From Valencia hispanica (Eukaryota; Chordata; Actinopteri; Cyprinodontiformes; Valenciidae): 64,000 nt of DNA. Under the pieces are notes generated by a model. The model did not search any database. It was not told the origin of the DNA and saw only the letters and a list, made by a program, of their open reading frames with translations. The position numbers and the translations under genes were made by a program. Location of the stretch: NCBI GenBank assembly GCA_963556495.2, contig OY747702.1, positions 55,283,786 through 55,347,785 of the forward strand, read 5' to 3'. Shown in pieces: positions 22,373 to 33,346 of the stretch. The first letter of the stretch is position 1. Each line of letters begins with the position of its first letter.

Positions 22373-23236
22373 CCAGTACACTTTAATCAAGAAGAATAAA
22401 TACAAATGTGTATATGACTTAAAAAAAAGAAAATGTTACTTTGATGAACAAATAATTTTTTCCCCTGAATTCCTTCCTTTCGATTCCTGAAATTAATTTG
22501 ATTTTGTGATGTTCTATAAATTAAAAAAGTAGAAAGTATAGAACTGAGTGGATATTTGATTGGACTTTTTATAAATAAAATAGTACAAATAGACATAGCC
22601 AGAGTAGAAAACAATATAACAACTTGAAAACAGTCAGTGTTAATGTTAAGAAATTTTTAAATAATACGACACCCATATTTGAGAATAAAAAATGCTTAAA
22701 TCACTTTGGAGTTGTTTTGATATTTCGATACTTGAATGCAGCATTGGCAGCTGTTGGGAAAAATCCCTTCTCATCAAGAGGATTCCGGTGACTTGCGTTT
22801 TTATACAAAATAAGTAGTTTGGGCTGATTGGATGCTACGGGCAGCCATGTGGACGTCAGTTGGTTTTTCTCTACCATCAGTGATGTTTACATTCAGCTTG
22901 ACATTGTTTCAGGTGAGTAATTCAGTTCACTGCTGAGCGTATTATGGACCTTATTGCTGTTGAAAGATGCGTTCACTGAATAACTTCTGGTTCGGTCCAT
23001 CTTTCTTCTGTAGCTGCATGAGAAACCATTAATGTTCCCAAATAGCAGAGTTTAGTTATGGCTGGGAGTCCTTTCTGTTTAGTTTTGGGGTCACTCTTTA
23101 AAGTTGTGTTGCAGAAAGTTGCTCTGCGTTCTGAGTTCGGCACATAAACATTGTGTATGTGTCAGGTAGAAAACAGCTGTAGCCTATTTGTTCGGTACAC
23201 ATGCGTCCCAAACCGACATGTAGCGTCACACCCCTA
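22373..23236 (+). mobile_element. hAT-like element, copy 2, left end missing
   Basis: It matches copy 1 from about 40 bp inside the left end to the right terminus TCACACCCCTA. The nested element of copy 1 is absent: 'cagtcagtgttaatg' (22631-22645) is the intact target. The first 40 bp are replaced by unrelated sequence, so no duplication can be scored. Confidence 0.82.
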
Positions 23237-23239
23237 GAA

Positions 23240-24380
23240 TTCAAACAAATCATTTAATATTTAGCTCTACATCCAACTTTAGGCTGTCTGCCTAAGTCAG
23301 CCAGATGGTGACCCAGGGTTATGAATTTCAACTGTTGGCCACATATTTAAAGACTGTCAATGTGTTGGAAACACAGCTGTGGCTACTGGACCAAAACACA
23401 GACCTCCCGCCAGTAGGAGTGCTAAATCACACATTGGACTAGTTTCAACAGGAAGAGGAAGACTTGTACTCCGTCCGACCAGAGTTTTACCTTTATTTGT
23501 TTGGTGCTAAGCTAAAACAGAGGGGCTCTAAGCTATGCTACATACATTAGCTCTGCACGCTTGATCCGATTAGTGTGGTCTGCTTTTGCAGACCGCCAGC
23601 GCTTCATAAACAATGAAGATTGCTACCTACGGTATTCAAAATACAGATCGGCTTAAAAATAGCGGTGACCGAGCCATAAAATAGAATCAATTCTCCGAAA
23701 GGTTATTGACTTCTAATTCAGCAAATGGTTTAATTAAACATGACTTCCTCCAAAGAATGTTTTTTTTTCTTCACTTCCACTTTGCATTGTAAATTGATGG
23801 TTTGAAAACAGACCAAAGGTTACTAATTAGTCTTAAGCTAATTACAATTAGTTTAAATGAACTTAGCTTCACTCTTAAAACTCTTCAGTACAAGCGTTGG
23901 TCTTTAAGCATACATATTCATACTGAACCGTGACATCACAATCAATTTATTGGTTATTTTTTACACTTCTTTGCATAATTGTCCATTTTACCGTTTTACT
24001 TTGGTAGTTAGTTTTATTATTCATTAGTTGAATTATTTTTGTAACAAACTTGTATTTTAGAAGTCGTTTGTCCTTGTTCCACATACATGTGTAGTAACTT
24101 GCTGTTCAAAGTACGCCAATAACTTATTCCTTCATCTATTGTTTAATTATCTCAGCCTGATCCAACAGGTAATCATAGCATTAACTGAGACTGAACTATT
24201 TGGCTATTATTAATTTCCTGAATCCCAGTTGGTGCCCCAAACTTGGTAATTTTGACATAAAATTATTAATCTTATTTATAATTTCCCTAAGCAATTATTC
24301 ATAATTTTTCATAGCCAAAACCTACCTATCTGAGTCACAACTCATGAAACACTCACTTTGCTTCAATTAATTGAATTTAA
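23240..24380. other. Intergenic sequence, no feature recognised
   Basis: AT-rich DNA without long frames or recognisable repeat termini. Confidence 0.45.
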
Positions 24381-24384
24381 CATA

Positions 24385-25879
24385 ACTTCAGCAAAAAAAG
24401 AAACGTCCCTTTTTCAGGACTGTGTATTTCAACAATAATGTTGTAAAAATCCAAATAACTTTACAGATCTTCATTGTAAAGGGTTTAAACAATGTTTTCC
24501 ATGCATGTTCAATTAACCATAATCAATTAATTAACATGCACCTATGGAATGGTCGTTAAGACCTTAACAGCTTACAGAAAGTAGGCATTTAAGGTCACAG
24601 TTCTAAAAACGCAGGACACTAAAGAGACTTGTCTACCGACTGTGAAAAACACCCAAAGAAAGATGCCCAAGGTCCCTGCTCATCTGTGTGAACGTGCATT
24701 AGGCATGCTGCAGGGAGGCATGAGGACCGCTGATGTGGCTAGGGCAATAAATTGCCATGTCCGCACTTTGAGACGCCTAAGACAGCGCTACAGGGAGACA
24801 GGAAGGACAGCTGATCATCCTCCCAGTGGAAGACCACGTGTAACAACACCTGCACAGGATTGGTACATCCGAATATCACACCTGCGTGACAGGTACAGGA
24901 TGGCCATAACAACTGCCCGAGTCACACCAGGAACACACAATCCCTCCATCAGTGCTCAGACTGTCCACAATAGGCTGAGAGAGGCTGGACTGAGGGCTTG
25001 TAGGCCTGTTGTAAGGCAGGTCCTTACCAGACATCACCAGCAACAACGCCGCCTATGGGCACAAACCCACCTTCGCTGGACCAGACAGGAGTGGCAAAAA
25101 GTGCTCTTCACTGATGAGTCACGTTTTTTTCTCACCAGGGGTGATGGACGGATTCGTGTTTATCGTCGAAGGAATGAGTGTTACACCGAGGCCTGTACCC
25201 TGGAGCGGGATCGATTTGGAGGTTAGGGGACCGGCATGGTCTGGGCCGGTATATCACATCACCATCGGACTGAGCTTGTTGTCATTGCAGGCAATCTCAA
25301 TGCCTTGCGTTACAGGGAAGACATCCTCCTCCCTCATGTGGTACCCTTTAGGCATGCTCATCCGGACATGATGCTGCAGCAGGACAATGCCACCAGCCAT
25401 ACTGCTCGTTCTGTGCGTGAGCTTCTACATGACAGCAATGTCAGTGTTCTGCCATGGCCAGCGAAGAGCCCAGAACTCAATCCCATTGAGCATGTCTGGG
25501 ACCTGTTGGATCGCAGGGTGAGGGCTAGGGCCATTCCCCCCAGAAATGTCCAGGAACTTGCAAGTGCCTTGGTGGAAGAGTGGGGTAACATCTCACAGCA
25601 AGAATTGACAAATCTGGTCCAGTCCATGAGGAGGAGATGCACTGCAGTACCTCAAGCAGCTGGTGGCCACACCAGATACTGACTGGTACTTTTGATTTTG
25701 AGCCTCCCTTCATTCAAGGACACGTTATTCTATTTCTGTTAGTCACATGTCTGTGAAACATTTTTAGTTTATGTCTTATGGTCTTGACTCTTTTAGTGTT
25801 CATACAAATATTTACACAAATTAAGTCTACTGAAAGTAAAGAGTTGAAAGTCAGAGGACGTTTCTTCCTTTGCTGAGTT
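24385..25879 (+). mobile_element. Tc1-like transposon, nearly complete
   Basis: The inverted ends AACTTCAGCAAAAAAAGAAA (left) and AACTCAGCAAAGGAAGAAAC (complement of right) are flanked by TA (24383-24384 and 25880-25881). Between them lies one transposase frame of about 346 codons broken by a single visible stop. Tc1/mariner elements always duplicate TA. Confidence 0.95.
24642..25682 (+). pseudogene. Tc1-like transposase with one in-frame stop
   Basis: This enzyme would cut and paste the element through a DDE/D RNase H-like domain. The frame has an N-terminal paired-type helix-turn-helix region (RTADVARAINCHVRTLRRLR). The catalytic Asp lies in VLFTDESRF, the second in QQDNATSHTA, and the Glu in SPELNPIEHVWD, with DD34E-like spacing. 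A TAG at 25224-25226 (codon 195) lies between the first and second Asp, where the family has a glycine-rich turn before MVWAGIS. The frame is otherwise open on both sides and ends AAGGHTRY, the family's usual C-terminus. The methionine at 24663 is an alternative start. The stop makes this copy a pseudogene unless read through. Confidence 0.93.
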
Positions 25880-25954
25880 TATGTTAACCAAAACTACACT
25901 GAGGAAAAGTAAGCTTAATATGCCATATAACGATGCCATAGTCAAGAAAGAAAG

Positions 25955-26677
25955 TGTCAGGATCCAGCAGAGGGAGCCATGTCCTCTTTTTTCCACAGGT
26001 GCTGAGTGTTGGACCGACACACCTGGAGCTAATCCCCTCATCAGCCCTAATGCATTTAAGGAGAGCTGTGCCATCAGACGGGCGTCAGATGATTCCCTTC
26101 CAAGGAGTGGTAATTGACCTCTACTCTGGCTTTCCCGTGAGAATTACTTCCTTACTCACCTGTGTTGTCCTCCTGATTCTCTAGTTGTCCTCCTGAGCTG
26201 CTTCCTACGACCTGAGCTCCTTGGCAAACCCTCAGTGTCGTCCTCTGGTCTCAGTCCCGGACTCCCCCACCGGCGCCCGTCTTCCTAGAGTTATTAGCCG
26301 TTCCTCCTGGATGCTGTCACTACTCCTGGCGGTTCAGTCCAGACGCTCAGCACTTCCTACTACTATAACAAGAGGATTCACCTGGCAATCATACGGCTCT
26401 CTAAAGTCGCAGGATTCTGGATCCCTACTTCTCTCGCCTGTCTGGATACAAGGTTCCCCCAGTGAGTTACCCCATCCTCCTCCAAACATCCTCGCCATTT
26501 TCTATGAAGAAGATCCTCACAAATTATTCTTACCTTCCAGTGGCGTCCACCGTATCTCCACCCGGTCCATCCATCCCGTGTCACCTACAAGGAATTATAA
26601 TAAAAACTTCTTAAACTCTTCCCAGGAGCCTGAGTCTAGTTGTGTAACTTATGAGTCTATCCGAGCCTACCATGACA
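25955..26677 (+). mobile_element. Solo LTR, Ty3/gypsy-like, with 5-bp duplication
   Basis: The 723-bp segment starts TGTCAGG and ends CATGACA, and is flanked by GAAAG on both sides (25950-25954 and 26678-26682). An AATAAA-type signal lies near 26598. There are no internal genes, so it arose by recombination between two LTRs. The frame of 166 codons at 26221 is a chance frame within it. Confidence 0.9.
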
Positions 26678-26689
26678 GAAAGTTCTGGA

Positions 26690-27279
26690 GCAAGAGGGGT
26701 AACGCTGCACCACTGCTGTAAAATCTAAAGGTTTGATGGTACAGTAACTCATGAGGAAAAGAGCTACTTTGCTGTGGAAGGTTCAAATCATTTTAACTTG
26801 GGTAAGTGTAACCCCCACAACTTTGACTTTGGACTTTTAATTAGTTTTAAGCAGAAGGTAAATTGGTAGTCTCATTGTTGACAACATGGCAGAATTGTAG
26901 AAGCTGTAGAATCAGCAGATTTTGATGAAATGTTGCTTTCCTGTAAGAGGTAATGTCATGTATGATGTGTACTCTGCTACCTCTACAGTTTAAAGTTAAC
27001 ATGTGGAAGCATATAAATAAATACCTGTACTACTCATGTATTAATCAGTAAATACATTTCTAGTGGCTTGCCCATAGTTATTCCAGACCCTTTTTAATAA
27101 CAAAACCCTGTTGGCATTGGGATGAGTGATTGCTTTTCAGCTACTGGCTTCTAAATATACAGCAGATTAATTCTTCACTGTCAGATTTACAGTTTGCTCA
27201 TCTGGACTAAATAAATAAGTTGTTAGTCTGTAGTCAGGTTTATTCTGTTAATACCCACTGCTCATTGAAATGTATTTTG
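26690..27279. other. Intergenic sequence, no feature recognised
   Basis: AT-rich DNA between a solo LTR and a Rex3 insertion. No coding or repeat signal was recognised. Confidence 0.45.
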
Positions 27280-27315
27280 TATATTTAAATGTTCCATCCA
27301 TCCATCTTCTTCCGC

Positions 27316-28043
27316 TTATCCGGGGTCGGGTCGCGGGGGAAGCAGCTTAAGCAAGGACACCCAGACTTCCCTCTCCCCAGCCACTTGTTCCAGCTCCTTG
27401 GGAGGAATCCCAAAGCGTTCCCAGGCCAGCAGAGAAACATAGTCCCTCCAGCGTGTCCTGGGCCTTCCCCTGGGCCTCCTCCCGGTGGGACGTGCCTGAA
27501 ACACCTCACCAGGGAGGCACCCAGGAGGCATCCTGACCAGATGCCCGAGCCACCTCAACTGACTCCTCTCGGTGTGGAGGAGCAGCGGCTCTACTCTGAG
27601 CCCCCTCCGAATGACTGAGCTTCTCACCCAAACTCTAAGTGAGAGCCCAGACACCCTACGGAGGAAACTCATTTCGGTCGCTTGTATCCGTGATCTCGTT
27701 CTTTCATTTTTCCCTCATTCGTGAACAAGACCCCCAGATACTTAAACTCCTCCACTTGGGGAAGGGCCTCATCCCCGACCCGGAGAAGGCACCCCACCCT
27801 TTTCCGGCTCAAGACCATGGACTTGGATTTGGAGGTGCTGATTCCCATCCCAGGCGCTTCACACTCTGCTGCGAACCGCTCCAGCGAAAGCTGCTGGTCC
27901 AGTGTTCCACGGCCAGGACGAAAACCGCATTGTTCCTCCTGGATCCGGAGTTCGACTATCCGTCGGACCCTCCTCTCCAGAACCCCTGAATAAACCTTAC
28001 CAGGGAGGCTCAGAAGTGTGATCCCCCTGTAGTTGGAACACAC
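27316..28043 (-). pseudogene. Rex3 ORF fragments, RT remnant and C-terminal domain
   Basis: Two frames overlap. 27669-28043 contains the RT start, then the fused junction GTLDQQLSLERFAAECEAP and VEEFKYLGVLFTNEG. 27316-27672 contains MSFLRRVSGLSLR, the SQLRWLGHLVRMPPG motif and the RPRGRPRTRWRDY motif to the end. The RT catalytic core is missing. Confidence 0.85.
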
Positions 28044-28600
28044 TCTGTGGTCCCCTTTTTAAACAGGGGGACCACCACCTCGGTCTGCCATTCCAAGGGA
28101 ACTGCCCCCGATGTCCACGCAATATTGCAGAGCCGCGTTAACCAACACAGCCCCACAACATCCAAGGCCCTGAGGAACTCCGGCCGAATCTTATCCACCC
28201 CCGGAGCCTTGCTACAGAGGAGCTTTTTAACGACCAAGGAGACCTCAGCACCAGAGATTGGAGAGCCCGACCCAAAGTCCCCAAACCCTGCTTCCAGATT
28301 GGAAGGCGTGCTGGTGGGATTGAGGAGGTCTTCAAAGTATTCCATCCACCGACCCAAAACGTCCTGCGTCGAGGTCAGCAGCACACCATCCCCACTGTAA
28401 ACAGTGGTGGTGGCAGACCGCTTCCCCCCCCTGAGACGCCGGATGGTGGACCAGAATCGCTTCGAAGCCGTACGGAAGTCGTTCTCCATGGCCTCTCCAA
28501 ACTCCTCCCACGCCCGAGTTTTTGCCTCCACGACCATCCGAGCCGCACTCCGCTTGGCCTGCCGGTATCTATCAGCTGCTTCAGGGGTCCCACAAGCCAA
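28010..28600 (-). pseudogene. Rex3 ORF fragment, pre-RT region
   Basis: The longest intact piece of Rex3 copy B is 196 codons. It includes FRTASKRFWSTIRRLRGGK and KKLLCSKAPGVDKIRPEFLR. It ends after the PLEWQTEVVVPLFKKG motif, where a frameshift leads into the next piece (27669-28043). Confidence 0.85.
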
Positions 28601-29331
28601 AAAGGCCCGATAGGACTCCTTCTTCAGCCTGACAGCTATATTTAAATGTTAATATTTTATGTTAATATTTTAAAATGTAGAAACATTTTGTAATGATATT
28701 CTTGTTGACTCATCTGGCTTGGATGTCAGAAAGAGTTGGTGATATTTTATTCAAACTCCCAAAAAGCATAATTGGTCATTACAGTATGATGGAGAGAGGT
28801 TCAGTCTTGTTGAACGTCAACGGTCTGTGCAAGTTATACTGTATATGCCATAAATGGGGGAATATTTGTCCGGGGAGGAAAAAAAATCCTTTTGGCATTA
28901 TTTCTACCTTCCTACCCTATGCCAGGGTTGTTCAAAGTGTGGCCCAGGGGCCATTTGCAGCCCTCTGGATGACTTTGTTTGACTTTCCCGTCCACAATTC
29001 CAGAATGCAGGTGAGAGTTTTACAAATAAAATCCAATTTTTGTTTGGTATAAGACCAATTATTTTTCCTTTAACAATGTTACGGTTTTCATTGGTTACGC
29101 TTTGCTGAAAACAGCAAGCACTACCCAATGAAAATGAAAAAATCCAAAGAAAACGAGGACAATGAATCCAAACAAAAGAAGAAAAGTTTGAAAAATATTA
29201 ACCTGTCCTTTGATACAGCAATTATCCAAACCCTGTTCATATTTTGGATCAACAATGATTTAAAGATTCCTTTTCAACAAAAATTTAACTACTTTGCTTT
29301 ATCAAAATATTGCATATTTAACTGGGGTGTA

Positions 29332-30725
29332 AGGGTACATGTATTTTTCAGTATGGCCCTGTTGGTTTGATATGCATTTGTACCAAATTAAAACATCTGT
29401 TTTCTACCTGAACACATGCATGTCATGTTTTTGTTTAGCTTTCTGAGCCACATGCAGAACACGACTAGTGAGACCAAGGTGTAAAATAAATGATTTATTG
29501 AGAACAATGATTAGCTGATGATCACAGGAACTAGGAGAGCTGGAGGGAATGAAGGAACCACCACTGTAGAAAGGGAAGTCCAGAGGTGAGTATTTCTTAA
29601 ATTTAGATGACTCAATTGGAATGATCTCAGGTGGTGGAAATGAAACAAGGGAGCGTGAACGGAGTCCGGGATGTCTGCGTGCGATGTCGGAGGTGACCCA
29701 GGGGAGACAGCGGTGGAGAATCCAGGGACGGAAGGCGGACATTGGAGCTGGAACGTGAGCAGGGGTGAGGAAAGGAGCCTTGGGGCGGCTAGACATGGGA
29801 GGATTCCCTGGAGCTTTTGCAGAAGCTTGAGAATGGATAACGGAGGAGTCTTTAAGATGACCAGAGGAACCTTCTGAAGAGCACAGGTAAGTATCACAAA
29901 GGTGAGCACACAAACAGATCATGAATTCAGCAAGGAATTACTCAGGAGGAACCCAGAGGGCTAGAGGTTACCACACAAGCAAACCACTCAGGAGTGAAAG
30001 GTCGGACAGCCAGCTCCTTTTATCCAGCCCAGGTAATGCTAAATGAGTAGCAGGTGTGCAGAAGCACACCTGCTCTGCCTTCCAGCGATGATGGACGGGT
30101 CTTAGTCTCAAGCAAGGCCCCCTGGTGGAGATCAGCGGGAAGGTGGAGAAAAAAGAAAGATCAACACACACAAACACCGCAGACTCCTCACAATACACAA
30201 TGTTATTGTTATTTTGGAGGAAACAAGTCAGTGGAATCCCCACTGATGAAAAGGGGATTTCTCCAACAGTTACCCATGCTGCATTCAAGTACAGCTGGGA
30301 GACTGTTGTTAAAATATCAAAACAACTCCAAAGTGATTTAAGCATGTTTTATTCTCAAATATGGGCAAAGTATTATTAAAAATGTCTAAATATTAAAGCA
30401 GTTTTCAATTGGTTAAATTGTTTTCTACTCTGGCTATGTCTGCTTGTACTATTTTATTTCATTTTAAAAAATGCAATCAAATCTCCAGTCAGATCTATAT
30501 TTTCAACTAAGTCATAGAACATTATAAAATCACATCAATTTCAGGAATTTAAAGTTAGGAATTCAGGAAAAAGGGTTCTTTGTTTAATGTTGATCAGAGT
30601 AAAAAAAAGTCATATGCACATTTGTATTTATTTTTCTTGATGAAGGTGCATCCAAAACATACAATACCATGACTTTACAACCCCAAATATGTACTGAAAT
30701 TTTTTTTTGTACCGTTACACCTATA
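29332..30725 (-). mobile_element. hAT-like element, copy 3 (inverted)
   Basis: It is inverted relative to copy 1. The left end CTGGGGTGTAAGGGTACATG and the right end ACCGTTACACCTATA pair as inverted repeats. The flanks ATATTTAA/ATATTTAG are an 8-bp duplication with one mismatch. It is interrupted by a solo LTR (29421-30192). Like copy 2 it lacks the insertion nested in copy 1. Confidence 0.85.
29421..30192 (-). mobile_element. Solo LTR inside hAT copy 3
   Basis: Read on the minus strand it starts TGTGAGGAG and ends CATGACA. The flanks ATGCA/ATACA (29416-29420 and 30193-30197) differ at one base. The neighbouring hAT sequence, compared with copy 2, continues directly across the insertion. An AATAAA signal lies near its minus-strand 3' end. 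No internal genes. Confidence 0.82.
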
Positions 30726-30879
30726 ATATTTAGTATGTTATTGAAGAGATAAAACCAACAGATGTCTTCAGAAATAATTTTTTTCAGTTTCTACCAAAAA
30801 AATAAACAAATGTGGCCCTCAAGTGATCTCAACTTGACAAATTTGTCCCTAATGGAAAAAAGTTTGGACACCATTGACC

Positions 30880-31420
30880 CATGTAGTATATTTGAATAAT
30901 TCAAACGGGAAATCAGCCCAGTCGTTCTGCTGTTAAAACACTGTTTACTGGGAAAATATTAACATTATAAACACAGCTCCCAACATTTAATGTGCTCTTA
31001 GAAAATCGCTTGGGGGAATTCACCAGGCAATGTTCTCTTTTTTTTTTTTTTTTACAAATATTTTGCTTCATTTCTTCAGTGGATTCACAAGGCAGATTAC
31101 AGTAAATATATGCAGGAGAGTCTCACCCTGTAGGTGCAACAGATGAGGGCCTTTTACTTCTATTTTTGCATCAGGTTGCTCAGCCACAGAAACAGCAGAT
31201 GTGGAAGGGATCAAAGACAAAACGAAAAAGGTTGGATTCTAACCTCACGAGGCATTTGTTAAAACTGTCAGAACAACATCTGACTGAAGGGACCTTTCCT
31301 TGCTCTTTGATTGTTAAAAAAAAGAAAGACAAATCTAAATTATTCAGAGCTAAAAGGCATTGACTGAAGTAAAAAATGTAATCAAGGGCCAGAAAAAAGT
31401 CTGTCCTCTCGTCCTACTCC
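30880..31420. other. Intergenic sequence, no feature recognised
   Basis: AT-rich DNA with a T-run at 31039-31053 and short frames only. Confidence 0.45.
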
Positions 31421-31730
31421 ACTGTCACGCTGCCCTATTCACTCCTCATTGTCTTCACCTGCTCTCAAATCATTCACACCTGATCCTACTCACCTCCGGC
31501 CTTTATTACCCATCACTTCCCTTCACTCAGGGCCGGATCATTAACTTACTATTGATGTCTTGTGTGCCTTCCCTGCTGTCTCGTTCCTGCCCGATGTCCA
31601 GTCTCTCCGTTCCTGCCATCATCATCATCATCACCACCACCTCCACCTTTAATAAACATCCTGCACTTCCTCAGGGTCTGCGTTTGGGTTCATGCTTCAC
31701 ACACCCCTGACAGACTGATCTGGCCATAAA

Positions 31731-32192
31731 ATGGACCCAACAGAGCATATCCCTACCCAGGACTCACGGTATGTCGGAACCCGGTTGGCATATTGTCCTC
31801 CCGGCGTCGGTCCACGCTGGCTTGAGGCGAACAGCGCCTCTGCTCTCCATCCCTCAAGCCGCCGCCGTCGTCCGCGGGCTGCTCCCGCAGCCTTGCGGGA
31901 GGGTCGGGTGGATGACTTCCCGGTTCCCCAGACACCAGTCCTACATCGCGGCCTCCATATCGCCCAACCTCCGGTCTCGGTTCCGGTTCGGAGCTGCAAG
32001 CTAGCTGCAGACGTTGGCCGCCTGCTCCCGCGTTTCCGAGGTGCGCTCCCTGTTCCTAGCCGGCGCGACCCACTTCTTGCCCGGGTTCTTCGAAGCGGTG
32101 AGCCGCCGGCTGCAGATGCTATCCGCCTGCTCCTGCGTTCCCAGGGTCCGCTCCCTGCTGAGAGCTGCGCACCGCCTCCTCCCGGTCCCTGA
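31731..32192 (+). CDS. gag-like leader ORF of the LTR element (uncertain)
   Basis: The frame opens MDPTEHIPTQDSRYVG directly after the left LTR. This resembles the start of fish gypsy-type gag proteins (MDP..). The next residues are Arg/Pro/Ala-rich and not recognisable as capsid. The frame is 153 codons. Composition suggests that it is no longer a functional gag. Confidence 0.4.
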   Translation: MDPTEHIPTQDSRYVGTRLAYCPPGVGPRWLEANSASALHPSSRRRRPRAAPAALREGRVDDFPVPQTPVLHRGLHIAQPPVSVPVRSCKLAADVGRLLPRFRGALPVPSRRDPLLARVLRSGEPPAADAIRLLLRSQGPLPAESCAPPPPGP

Positions 32193-32414
32193 GCTCTCGT
32201 CAGCCCATCGGCTCCAGCTCTGACCTGTTCACTGGCTTCAGCTTCAGCCAGCGCGGTCCCGAAGTTGGCGTCAGCCAGCCTGTGAGTCAGCTCCAGTCCC
32301 AGAGCACGTTCCAGTCTGTAAGTCAGCCACAGTTCCAGTCTCAGCCTCCACCATTCCTGCGGTCTTCCTGGCCATCACATTGGCTGCTCTCGAGCATCTG
32401 ACATTTCCCCATGG

Positions 32415-33242
32415 GTGGCTGGAGTCCTCGGGGAGGACCCGTCCCCGTCGCTAGAGCTCCCAGGGAGGGTCAAGGAGTCCCCGTCGCTCGAGCCACCAGA
32501 CTCTTCTCGGCCAGTGTCCGGGCCTCCAGACTCTCTTTGTCTCGGCCGACCGGCCAAGCTCCTCAGCGGCTGCCTGACCCTCAGAAGAGGACCTAAGGGC
32601 TGTTCGCCTGATCTCCAGGTCCTCAAGAGAGGATCACCAGGCCGTCCTCCGGACCTCCGTCCAGCCAGAGGACGCCATCCGGGTCGTCCTCCGGACCTCC
32701 GTCCGCCCAGAGGACGCCATCCGGGTCGTCCTCCGGACCTCCGTCCGCCCAGAGGACGCCATCCGGGTCGTCCGCCAGACCTCCAGGTCCTCAGGGGCCG
32801 CCCACCTGGTCGTCCCCCAGACTTCCAGGGGCATACCCAGAAAGACTCAGGGCCCTACTTCTGTGGGGCCCCCTCCACCCACCCTGGGAAGAGTGCTTCT
32901 TTTTTTTTTTCTTCTTTCTTGCTCCTCTCTCCACAGCTTCTGGAATTCGCCTTTAAAGGGGGGGGTCCTGTCACGCTGCCCTATTCACTCCTCATTGTCT
33001 TCACCTGCCTCTCAAATCATTCACACCTGATCCTACTCACCTCCGGCCCTTATTACCCATCACTTACCTTGACTCAGGGCCGGATGATACTACTATCGAT
33101 GTCTCGTGTGCCCAATGTCCAGTCTCCCTGTTCCTGCCGTCGTCCTCTTCATCATCATCAACACCACCTCCACCTTAATAAACATCTTGCACTTCCCTCT
33201 GCGTTTGGGTTCATGCTCCACACACCCCTGACATCCACATAA
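32415..33242 (+). CDS. Proline/arginine-rich ORF of the LTR element
   Basis: The 275-codon frame covers the second half of the internal region and runs into the right LTR. It contains about four units of a 14-residue repeat, RPPDLRPPRGRHPG, encoded by 42-bp DNA units. No enzymatic motif is visible. I cannot say if it is translated; the period of 42 keeps the frame open by construction. Confidence 0.35.
   Translation: MAGVLGEDPSPSLELPGRVKESPSLEPPDSSRPVSGPPDSLCLGRPAKLLSGCLTLRRGPKGCSPDLQVLKRGSPGRPPDLRPARGRHPGRPPDLRPPRGRHPGRPPDLRPPRGRHPGRPPDLQVLRGRPPGRPPDFQGHTQKDSGPYFCGAPSTHPGKSASFFFSSFLLLSPQLLEFAFKGGGPVTLPYSLLIVFTCLSNHSHLILLTSGPYYPSLTLTQGRMILLSMSRVPNVQSPCSCRRPLHHHQHHLHLNKHLALPSAFGFMLHTPLTST
32643..32810 (+). 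repeat. 42-bp tandem repeat, about four units
   Basis: Units start CGTCCTCCGGACCTCCGTCC at 32643 and recur at 32685, 32727 and, more diverged, 32769. A degenerate unit precedes at 32610. It is GC-rich and lies inside the LTR element. Confidence 0.9.
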
Positions 33243-33346
33243 ACAACCACAAAGTCATTTCCCCTTTAGGAGAATTGATCTCAGTCTAAATCTACTGTGA
33301 ATATTCCAATTTTCTTCAAAGACCCAAACTTGTAGAGATAAATTAC

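Larger units (their letters stand above)
27294..28637 (-). mobile_element. Rex3 LINE, copy B, 5'-truncated
   Basis: The element is flanked by a perfect 14-bp duplication, TATATTTAAATGTT (27280-27293 and 28638-28651). The 3' end, with its GATG repeats, is at the left. Minus-strand frames read the linker (AADRYRQAKRS, 28010-28600) and the fingers/palm start ([17 protein letters not shown]). The C-terminal domain, 27316-27672, includes GHLVRMPPG and RPRGRPRTRWRDYV. The palm core between GTLDQ and LERFAAECEA is deleted, so the YADD/FADD box is lost. The copy was therefore inactive after that deletion. Confidence 0.95.
28923..30876. mobile_element. Outer hAT element holding two nested insertions (tentative)
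   Basis: The left end CAGGGTTGTTCAAAGTGTGG and the right end (complement CAATGGTGTCCAAACTTTTT) have the wording of hAT ends of the MER/Charlie type. They match at 11 of 16 terminal positions. The flanks CCCTATGC/ACCCATGT match only 5 of 8. The inner hAT copy 3 lies within. It could instead be two unrelated fragments. Confidence 0.45.
31423..33233 (+). mobile_element. Non-autonomous LTR retrotransposon with both LTRs
   Basis: Two direct LTRs, 31423-31712 (290 bp) and 32969-33233 (265 bp), each start TGTCACGCTGCCC and end CCCCTGACA. They are flanked by a perfect 5-bp duplication, TCCAC (31418-31422 and 33234-33238). A polypurine tract (AAAGGGGGGGG) directly precedes the right LTR. A TGG about 9 bp after the left LTR could be the primer-binding site, but this is weak. 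The 1.26-kb internal region has no protease, RT, RNase H or integrase, so the element must use enzymes of a relative. Termini and duplication length suggest Ty3/gypsy. Confidence 0.92.

Noticed and set aside
26221..26721. 166-codon plus-strand frame
   Set aside because: It lies inside a solo LTR with clear ends and duplication, and its peptide has no family resemblance.
29404..29922. 172-codon minus-strand frame
   Set aside because: It is a chance frame within a solo LTR.
31713..31735. Primer-binding site after the left LTR
   Set aside because: The expected TGG is offset by about 9 bases, and I could not match the 18 bases to a tRNA 3' end with confidence.
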